Shown here in pieces: positions 1 through 4,633 of a DNA stretch of 21,765 nucleotides (positions are counted from its first letter, which is position 1; each line of letters begins with the position of its first letter). Both the position numbers and the translations under genes were made by a program. Source of the DNA: Mariprofundaceae bacterium (GTDB lineage: Bacteria; Pseudomonadota; Zetaproteobacteria; Mariprofundales; J009); NCBI GenBank assembly GCA_015489095.1, contig WFMN01000002.1, positions 1-21,765 of the forward strand, written 5' to 3'. The notes under the pieces were generated by a model. That model made no database searches. It had not been told where the DNA came from and saw nothing but the letters and a program-made list of their open reading frames with translations.

Positions 1-1
1 C

Positions 2-607
2 GGATATGAGGGGCATCCTGCGGTGGTCTGCGCCATGCGCCTGCTGCCGCTGCTGTTTGTGCGACCGGGCGAGCTGCGGCACATGGAGTGGCGCGAGGTG
101 GATCTCGACGCGGCGCGGTGGACGATCCCTGCGGCGCGGCTCAAAATCCGAGGGCGTGGCGATCACATCGTGCCGCTATCGCGGCAGGCGGTGGAGATCC
201 TGCGCGCGCAGCATGAGTTGAGCGGCCATCGTGATCTGGTGATGCCCGGGCTACGGTCGGGCAAACCGCTGTCGGACGCAACATACAACGCCACGCTGCG
301 CACCATCGGCTACGATGGTACAACCCAGACCGCGCATGGATTCCGCGCGATGGCGCGGTCGCTGCTGGCCGAGCACGGCTGGCCGACCGAAGCGATCGAG
401 CGCCAGCTAGCGCATGCGGGCAAGGATATGGTCGCCCGCGCCTACGCCCGGGCGCAGCATCTGGATCTGCGCACGGGGATGATGCAGGCGTGGGCGGACT
501 ATTTGGATCTGCTGCGCGCCGACGATTTGCCGGCGGCGGCGGAGCGGTTGATGTTTGAATGGCGCCAGGAGATCAGGGCGCTGGGTGGTGGCGCGGTTAG
601 CGCTTGA
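2..607 (+). CDS. int: Tyrosine recombinase (phage integrase), C-terminal catalytic part, cut by window edge
   Basis: This is the catalytic domain of a P4-type tyrosine integrase, which joins phage and host DNA at att sites. The frame is open to the left edge from base 2, so the N-terminal DNA-binding parts lie outside the window. Counting from base 2, the active-site set is visible: Arg21 in VRPGELRHMEW, the HGFR box (His112, Arg115), His138 in QLAHAGKD, and the nucleophile Tyr148 in ARAYARAQHL. The tail with MMQAWADYLDLL is typical of the family. It is the only plus-strand gene. It ends in an 11-bp convergent overlap with the holin-like gene, so there is no room for an attP site or terminator on its 3' side, and the attachment site should lie to the left. 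Family certain; target site unknown. Confidence 0.93.
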   Translation, partial: GYEGHPAVVCAMRLLPLLFVRPGELRHMEWREVDLDAARWTIPAARLKIRGRGDHIVPLSRQAVEILRAQHELSGHRDLVMPGLRSGKPLSDATYNATLRTIGYDGTTQTAHGFRAMARSLLAEHGWPTEAIERQLAHAGKDMVARAYARAQHLDLRTGMMQAWADYLDLLRADDLPAAAERLMFEWRQEIRALGGGAVSA

Positions 608-1167
608 GTAGGGCGGAGACGATGCTGCCGAGGCCGCCGGCGGGCGGATGACCCACGGCTGCGGTGAGGCGGTTGCGGTGCTCGTGTTTGAGCACGCCGA
701 AATACGCCCAAAGCAGGGTTACCAATGGTCCGATCACGGCGAGGATAAATTGCCAGCCGTCCATCACGGTGGAGACCATGCCCTCGTCGGCGGTGACGAT
801 GGCGTAACTCCACAGCGCAATCACAGTGACCGTTACCCACGCGACCACCAGAAACGACCCCTTGGCGATGTAGGGGGCGGGTCGTGTGCGGCGTCTTTGT
901 GTCTGCCTCAAGCATCGCGCGGACTGTGCTGTTTTCCTGCCGGATTTGCGCGATCTCTACATCAAACCGCTTTTGCTCGATCGCCGCGCGTTGCTCCGGC
1001 GGCAGTGCCTCAACCGCGCGCTTGATGTCGTGGCCGGTGGCGTCGGTCGGCAGCTTGGCGTCGTCCGGCAGCAGCGCGTTGACCGCATCGACGATCAGCC
1101 CGCCGCCCGGCACCGCATTGCGCACCACCGCGCCCCCCACTGATTTGATAATACCCCAAATATCCAT
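597..1167 (-). pseudogene. 3-TM holin-like protein, split by a one-base frameshift
   Basis: Two overlapping frames together resemble a phage/GTA 3-TM holin family protein. The first starts at ATG 1167 (MDIWGIIKSVGGAVVRNAVP) and gives the N-terminal amphipathic part, then a charged segment with RFDVEIAQIRQE. The second carries PYIAKGSF and two or three hydrophobic segments (LVVAWVTVTVIALWSYAIV; WQFILAVIGPLVTLLWAYFG), ending in ALLKR. The frames join at a G5 run (873-877, C5 on the coding strand). With four C's the text would read TTRPYIAKG, as expected for the family, so one extra base breaks the gene. This could be a real mutation, a phase-variable tract or a sequencing error. An AGGAGG lies just upstream, and the ATG overlaps the stop of the 35-residue gene. 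If intact it would be about 190 residues, permeabilising the inner membrane at lysis. Confidence 0.75.
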
Positions 1168-1274
1168 CACTCATCCTCCTGCTGATCGTCCAGCATGATC
1201 CACTCCGCCCACGCCGCCCACGCCTCGATGAGCAGCAGTGCAACCAGCACCGCGATGATCAGATTTACCGCCAT
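1167..1274 (-). CDS. Small membrane protein, 35 aa, in lysis block
   Basis: A short frame starts at ATG 1274 and ends at TGA 1169-1167. It codes for a hydrophobic N-terminal helix (MAVNLIIAVLVALLLIEAW), then a Trp-rich stretch and an acidic tail (LDDQQEDE). The start overlaps the stop of the 36-residue gene by one base (TGATG), and its own stop overlaps the next ATG in the same way. That favours real translation by re-initiation over chance. The encoded tail region also holds the AGGAGG that serves the next gene. One transmembrane helix and the position between lysozyme and a holin-like gene suggest a holin, antiholin or spanin-like role, but no family is recognised. Confidence 0.55.
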   Translation of the reverse strand: MAVNLIIAVLVALLLIEAWAAWAEWIMLDDQQEDE

Positions 1275-1384
1275 CAAAAAATCTGCGCCCACGGCACTAC
1301 AAAATAGAGCGCAACAGCCTCGCCGAGCAACATGCCGCCGATGATCGCGCCGCCGATACCATCAAAGATCACCTCGCCCTGCAT
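1274..1384 (-). CDS. Small membrane protein, 36 aa, in lysis block
   Basis: The frame runs from ATG 1384, which overlaps the lysozyme stop by one base (TGATG), to TGA 1276-1274, which overlaps the next ATG. The product begins MQGEVIFDGIGGAIIGGMLL and continues into a second hydrophobic stretch (AVALYFVVPW). The glycine-rich GIGGAIIGG part looks like a helix-packing motif, so it is probably a single-span or hairpin membrane peptide. Nothing marks it as a known holin class. The chain of 1-base overlaps on both sides and the lysis setting are the main support. It is too short for similarity by eye to mean much. Confidence 0.55.
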   Translation of the reverse strand: MQGEVIFDGIGGAIIGGMLLGEAVALYFVVPWAQIF

Positions 1385-1884
1385 CACACCCACTCGCCCG
1401 TTGTCACCTGCCGCGCCAGCCGCTCCGCCCGCGCGCCGACTTGCCGCGCCCAGCGCGAGTCCAGCATCTCACTGGCGGCAGCCGACCACATCCCTCCACG
1501 CAGCGCCAACAGCATGCGGCGGAAACGACCAACCCCGGCAACGCCGAGGTTGAAGGCCATGTTGATCATCGCCGCGCGGCGAATCTCATCCAGATCGGTG
1601 CCCATCCACGGCTGCGCATCGAGCAGCGCGCGCTCGGTTGTTGCAATATCCCGATCGAGCAGCATCAGCGCGTGATCGCGTGTAATACCGCGCGTCTCGA
1701 TCCGCTCCACGGCTGCATCGTGCGACAGCGGCGCGCCGCAGATGGCGGTGATCTCATCGACGGTAAACGGATTGGTATCAATGCAGCGGCCAACACCGAT
1801 CGTGATCTTGCCCTCGGTATCGAGATAGGGGCGCAGGCGCAAGCCTTCGTCGCGCAGCAGTTGATCGCGCAGGCAGGTGATCAC
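1384..1884 (-). CDS. Phage lysozyme (endolysin), GH24 T4-type
   Basis: This muramidase cleaves the NAM-NAG bonds of peptidoglycan at the end of infection. Reading from a GTG at 1884 (166 aa, about the usual length), the T4-lysozyme catalytic pattern is intact: Glu13 in RDEGLRLRPY, Asp22 in YLDTEGK and Thr28 in KITIGVG, with the E-8-D-5-T spacing. Further family marks are AMINMAFNLGV and the C-terminal RWARQVGARAERLARQV. The GTG start is preferred over earlier ones because it overlaps the previous stop as GTGA and puts the catalytic Glu near the N-terminus, as is usual. No signal peptide is seen; residues 1-12 are not hydrophobic enough for a SAR anchor. Release to the periplasm should therefore depend on a holin, perhaps one of its small neighbours. 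Confidence 0.92.
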   Translation of the reverse strand: MITCLRDQLLRDEGLRLRPYLDTEGKITIGVGRCIDTNPFTVDEITAICGAPLSHDAAVERIETRGITRDHALMLLDRDIATTERALLDAQPWMGTDLDEIRRAAMINMAFNLGVAGVGRFRRMLLALRGGMWSAAASEMLDSRWARQVGARAERLARQVTTGEWV

Positions 1885-2171
1885 TTGATCAGCCCGCTGC
1901 GCATGATCCAGTCGCTTGCGATCATCAGCGCGATGCCGCCGCCGAGCCAGCGAGCGACCACCAGCCGCACACTGTTGACCGACTTCCACAGCGCATCGAA
2001 CTTCTCTTCTTCAGTGCGCATGTGCTCACGCAAAAACTGATCCAGCCGGTCGTACTTTTCCTCCAGCCGCTCGCTGGACTTGGAGAGCGCAGAGACGGTG
2101 GCGCACAGCTCGCCAACCTCGCGCTCGTTGCTCACATGCGGACAATCGCTGGGTAAGTGTCGGTTACTCAT
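1881..2171 (-). CDS. Coiled-coil protein with C-terminal membrane helix (XhlA-like?), 96 aa
   Basis: From ATG 2171 the product has a polar start, then a heptad-like charged helix (LCATVSALSKSSERLEEKYDRLDQ through EEEKFDALWKSV, residues about 25-68), and near the C-terminus one hydrophobic segment (VVARWLGGGIALMIASDWIM). A coiled coil followed by a C-terminal membrane anchor is the layout of XhlA-type haemolysin/holin partners and of some phage membrane organisers. It sits directly before lysozyme, sharing an ATGA overlap upstream and a GTGA overlap downstream, so it is probably part of lysis. The start is set by the ATGA overlap; a longer frame upstream overlaps the preceding gene and is arginine/proline-rich shadow sequence. 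Exact family not certain. Confidence 0.75.
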   Translation of the reverse strand: MSNRHLPSDCPHVSNEREVGELCATVSALSKSSERLEEKYDRLDQFLREHMRTEEEKFDALWKSVNSVRLVVARWLGGGIALMIASDWIMRSGLIK

Positions 2172-2581
2172 TGCAATAATTCCTTTTTGATTTCGGTGAT
2201 TTTCAGCTCCAGATCGTCGAGCCGGTAGCGGCTGGCGATAAATCGGGCAAACAGGTCGGCATCGGCAACGGGGGTGACGCTGTAGCGCAACTGGATGCGA
2301 TACGCCTCGATCTCGTAGCGGTAGATCCAGCGTTGGCTCCAGCGGCGCACAAACCCCGGCATCCAGCGCAGGTTGAGCCCGCGCCGAAGCGGGTAGCGCA
2401 GCGGATGATCGCGCCACTGCTGATAGTGCCCGAGCCGCTCGTGGGCAATCAGCCCGCGATCGGCGGCATAGCGGCTATCGATTAGCGCCGCTCGGCGGAG
2501 GATCGACATCACCCCGGCAAACGGAGCGAGCGAGCCAGCCGGCACGATCACTGTAGGGCAGATGCGAGGGAGGATGCTCAC
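2168..2581 (-). CDS. Uncharacterised phage protein with HERLGH motif, 137 aa
   Basis: Start taken as GTG 2581 because it forms a GTGA overlap with the previous stop; an ATG at 2614 would overlap that gene by 37 bases. After a proline-rich, mildly hydrophobic lead (ICPTVIVPAGSLAPFAG), the centre reads GLIAHERLGHYQQW, then an arginine-rich part with WIYRYEIEAYRIQL. The layout (a His-Glu motif followed by Gln/Trp and, about 40 residues on, a Glu in an E-A-Y context) resembles small zincin-like phage proteins with a HExxH core. Here the spacing is HExxxH, one residue longer than standard, so catalysis is doubtful. It lies between the DGR and lysis genes. Function unknown; a tail-tip or cell-wall role is a guess. 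Confidence 0.65.
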   Translation of the reverse strand: MSILPRICPTVIVPAGSLAPFAGVMSILRRAALIDSRYAADRGLIAHERLGHYQQWRDHPLRYPLRRGLNLRWMPGFVRRWSQRWIYRYEIEAYRIQLRYSVTPVADADLFARFIASRYRLDDLELKITEIKKELLQ

Positions 2582-2994
2582 AGCCCCAGCTTGGCCAGTT
2601 CGACTTGCCCCCATAGGCGGCAGTCCTCGACATAGAGATTGTAGGTATCTGTCGCTAGTGATGGCGCCAATCGCAGCAGCTTGATCTCGTCGCTCATGCT
2701 GTACCGCTCGGCGATTTTTTGCCGCACCCGCTCGCGGATCAGCGCTACATGGGGCGACTTATCTTTGATCTCCGCGATCTGTGCCGTGGTCAGCGTGATG
2801 CCAGTCTGCACCGAGGCTGCGATCTGCTTGGGTTGTGCCGGCAACTTGGCGGCAGCGGGCAGGCTCACATAGGTGAGGCCGTCGGCGAGCGTGGCCAGCT
2901 CCGTGCCGATGTGCTGCCCCTGTTTATCCAGCGGCAATTGCAGGGTAACGGTGATGGATGGATCGATATATTTTTTGTAAGCAACGATTTGCAT
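2578..2994 (-). CDS. Hypothetical protein, 138 aa, overlapping the RT gene
   Basis: The ATG at 2994 has a strong ribosome site (AAGGAG, 8 bases upstream) that lies inside the RT coding region. The first 71 bases overlap the end of RT in another frame. The product starts MQIVAYKKYIDPSITVTLQL, has a Pro/Ala-rich middle, and a helical charged C-terminal half (RERVRQKIAERYSMSDEIKLLRL, then LYVEDCRLWGQVELAKLGL). The C-terminal pattern resembles small proteins encoded after tail fibre or receptor-binding genes, but I cannot assign a family. It is probably a tail-fibre accessory or assembly protein by position only. It is co-transcribed with RT and the HERLGH gene. Confidence 0.7.
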   Translation of the reverse strand: MQIVAYKKYIDPSITVTLQLPLDKQGQHIGTELATLADGLTYVSLPAAAKLPAQPKQIAASVQTGITLTTAQIAEIKDKSPHVALIRERVRQKIAERYSMSDEIKLLRLAPSLATDTYNLYVEDCRLWGQVELAKLGL

Positions 2995-3949
2995 GGTATA
3001 ACTCCTTGTTGATATAGCGTAATAGGTGGCGGATCGAACTGGTGTGGCGGGCGTGGCCGAGGATGGAAATCACGCTCTCGATATTCTCGCGCGCGATCGC
3101 CGCGCGGTAGTTGTACATCGAGCGCTTGCGGATGTAGCGGCGGCTCGCCCAGGTGCGGTAGCCGACAAAGTTCACCCCGCACCGCACCGGCGCGATGGTG
3201 GTGTGCGAAAACTCAAGGTGCAGGCGTTGGCGGATAAACGCCTCGATGCGGTTGCGCGCATCAATGCACTGCTCGCGCGTGAGCCCAAACAGCACGGCAT
3301 CATCAACATAGCGGCAGTAGCGGCGCACCTTGAGCTCGCGCTTGATGTAGTGATCCAGCGGATTGAGATAGATCAGCGCGTAGAGCTGCGACAATAGATT
3401 GCCGATCGGAATCCCCAATGGCTCGCCATGGTCGGCAAACTGCATCATCACATCCACCATGCGCCGATCCTTGATTTTGCGCTCGATCAACCGGCGCAAG
3501 ACCGCCCGATCGATGCGGTAGAAAAACTTGCGTATATCGATCTTGAGCGTGTAGCTATCGCGCGGAACCGATCGCAGCGCCGCTTGCGCATAGTCCGCCG
3601 CCTTGTGTGTGCCCATACCGCGGCGACACGCGTAGGATTGATCGATAAAGGTGCGATCAAAGATCGGATTGACTGCTGCGTAGATCGCGTGCTGCACAAC
3701 AAGATCGCGAAACGCCGGCGCATAGATCATGCGCGGCTTCGGCTCGCGCACCTCAAAATTATAGTAGGGCATCGGGCGATAGCTGCCATCGTGCAACTCG
3801 CGATAGAGTGCGTCCAGATTGCTCGCCAGCCGCCGCTCAAAATTAAAGCAGGCGCGCTTGCCGCTTTTGTGTCTCGCCGCCGCGTGGAATGCCGCCAGCA
3901 GCGCATCGCGGGTGAACGCCCGCCGGTACAGATTACCCACCCGCTTCAA
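2924..3949 (-). CDS. Diversity-generating retroelement reverse transcriptase, 341 aa
   Basis: This is the RT that copies the TR RNA into cDNA with random bases opposite adenines; the cDNA then replaces the VR in the target gene. Motifs in order: LKIDIRKFF (catalytic Asp138), the GIPIGNLLSQ box (182-188), YCRYVDDAVLFG (catalytic YVDD, 214-217) and GVNFVGYR (258-265, thumb side). The IGxxxSQ form, in place of the QGxxxSP of group II intron and retroviral-type enzymes, is diagnostic for DGR RTs. There is no maturase or endonuclease domain, and the length is normal. The start appears to be TTG 3949 (KRVGNLYRRAF, as expected for the family); no ATG is available. A hairpin lies 3 bases upstream of this start and may limit translation. 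All catalytic residues are present. Confidence 0.97.
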   Translation of the reverse strand: MKRVGNLYRRAFTRDALLAAFHAAARHKSGKRACFNFERRLASNLDALYRELHDGSYRPMPYYNFEVREPKPRMIYAPAFRDLVVQHAIYAAVNPIFDRTFIDQSYACRRGMGTHKAADYAQAALRSVPRDSYTLKIDIRKFFYRIDRAVLRRLIERKIKDRRMVDVMMQFADHGEPLGIPIGNLLSQLYALIYLNPLDHYIKRELKVRRYCRYVDDAVLFGLTREQCIDARNRIEAFIRQRLHLEFSHTTIAPVRCGVNFVGYRTWASRRYIRKRSMYNYRAAIARENIESVISILGHARHTSSIRHLLRYINKELYHANRCLQKIYRSIHHRYPAIAAG

Positions 3950-3952
3950 AGT

Positions 3953-3995
3953 GCCACCGCCTGAGCTTCGATCGCCCTACCGCAAAGGCGGTGGC
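3953..3995 (-). promoter_or_regulatory. Perfect 10-bp hairpin just upstream of the RT start
   Basis: The 10-base arms 3953-3962 and 3986-3995 pair perfectly (one arm reads GCCACCGCCT on the plus strand), with a 23-base loop. On the coding strand the 3' arm reads AGGCGGTGGC and ends three bases before the TTG start of RT, so the only ribosome-site-like purines for RT are inside the stem. It also sits in the TR-to-RT spacer, a region known in the Bordetella phage DGR to be a functional part of the template RNA. It may therefore lower RT translation, shape the template RNA, or both. The pairing is seen directly; the role is inferred. Confidence 0.6.
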
Positions 3996-4082
3996 TGCTG
4001 ATTTCGCCGCGACCCGAGGCCACGCGCCGGAAACCGTCTCCCTTAATTCCACTTCGGCATTGCTGCCCGTGAGGTGAAATTG

Positions 4083-4197
4083 AGTCCGCGCGGAACCCGA
4101 CCGAATTGTTCGAGTTGCCTCGCACATTGTTGAGATTCAACGCCCACACGCCCGCGTTGGAGCCATTGTTCCAGTTGCCGCTCGCGATCGGGCACAT
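4083..4197 (-). repeat. DGR template repeat (TR)
   Basis: These 115 bases align without gaps to 4645-4759 (constant offset 562). There are 18 mismatches, and all fall where the TR has adenine on the coding strand (25 adenines in all). Read in the target frame, the TR codes for a peptide with ten Asn codons (AAC/AAT), for example in GNWNNGSN and GNSNN. This codon choice lets adenine substitution reach many amino acids but no stop codon. The 3' 20 bases (4086-4105) have no adenine. The TR starts one base after the avd stop, in the standard place between avd and RT. Confidence 0.97.
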
Positions 4198-4198
4198 A

Positions 4199-4603
4199 TC
4201 AAGACGATTCCCGATTGGTTGGATGGCTGACAGCAATCCAGCCGCCAATCATCCTGCCCAATTCATCCACCATCCGGGAGAGCGCGAGATAGCGATGCTC
4301 GCCCGTCTCCTCCGGATGGTCTGCTTGCTGACCAATCCGATAGCCGAAATACCCGAGGCTGTGTGCCAATCGGATCAGCATGCGCAGTTGCTCGTGTCGG
4401 ATGTCGAGGTTGGTCAGCGTGGTTTTTTTGTGGTAGCGCTTCTGCGCCTCCACGATAAATCCATAGGTCTCATAGGCCGCGCGACGAATCTCCAGCGCCA
4501 AACCATATTTTTCGTGCTTCGGAAAATGGTTCAGATAGAGGTTCATTTGGCGCGCAAACTCGGTGAATTTGCGATCCAACTTTGCTTCGTCGTGCATGCC
4601 CAT
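4199..4603 (-). CDS. avd: DGR accessory variability determinant (Avd), four-helix bundle
   Basis: The 134-residue, basic, all-helical product has the pattern of bAvd-type accessory proteins: LDRKFTEFARQMNLYLNHFPKHEKYGLALEIRRAAYETYGFIVEAQ, then a KRYHKKTTLTNLDIRHEQLRMLIRLAHSLGYF helix and a final helix with SRMVDELGRMIGGWI (the long stretches are described, positions about 8-53, 56-87 and 108-122). Avd forms a positively charged pentameric barrel that binds RT and nucleic acid and is needed for mutagenic retrohoming. It lies between target and TR, 30 bases after the target stop, and its own stop touches the TR. The ATG at 4603 is used; ATG 4597, two codons on, is equally possible, and neither has a clear ribosome site. 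Confidence 0.92.
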   Translation of the reverse strand: MGMHDEAKLDRKFTEFARQMNLYLNHFPKHEKYGLALEIRRAAYETYGFIVEAQKRYHKKTTLTNLDIRHEQLRMLIRLAHSLGYFGYRIGQQADHPEETGEHRYLALSRMVDELGRMIGGWIAVSHPTNRESS

Positions 4604-4608
4604 CAGAT

Positions 4609-4633
4609 GGCCGTATCGCTACCGCTCACGGCC
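4609..4633 (-). other. Hairpin next to the VR end, between target stop and avd
   Basis: Arms 4609-4614 and 4628-4633 (GGCCGT with ACGGCC) pair over 6 bp with a 13-base loop. They lie 11 bases past the VR boundary, directly after the target stop codon (4634-4636). In the Bordetella phage DGR, a GC-rich hairpin or cruciform a few bases after the VR raises homing efficiency, so this is a good candidate for the same element. The stem is shorter and the loop larger than in that case, so the call is tentative. Confidence 0.5.

Larger units (their letters stand above)
3950..4197 (-). ncRNA. Putative DGR template RNA (TR plus spacer)
   Basis: The 248 bases between the Avd stop and the RT start have no convincing gene. 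They hold the TR (4197-4083) followed by a 133-base spacer that ends in a strong hairpin. In the well-studied Bordetella phage system, the TR RNA with its downstream spacer is the template and primer source for the RT, and this region has the same layout. A frame that runs through it (starting in the TR) only mirrors the target protein reading frame and is not judged to be a gene. No separate promoter was recognised; the RNA may come from the long leftward transcript. Confidence 0.6.

Noticed and set aside
600..660. attP/attL core next to the integrase 3' end
   Set aside because: No repeat or tRNA-like end is visible, and the integrase overlaps the neighbouring gene. The site probably lies left of the window.
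1881..2417. 178-residue frame as the full gene before lysozyme
   Set aside because: Its first 82 codons overlap the preceding gene and are compositionally shadow sequence. The ATGA-coupled start at 2171 gives a coherent 96-residue coiled-coil/TM protein.
3946..4248. Minus-strand 100-codon frame through the TR
   Set aside because: It mirrors the target reading frame in the TR and then runs into unrelated basic sequence. It is best explained as non-coding template RNA.
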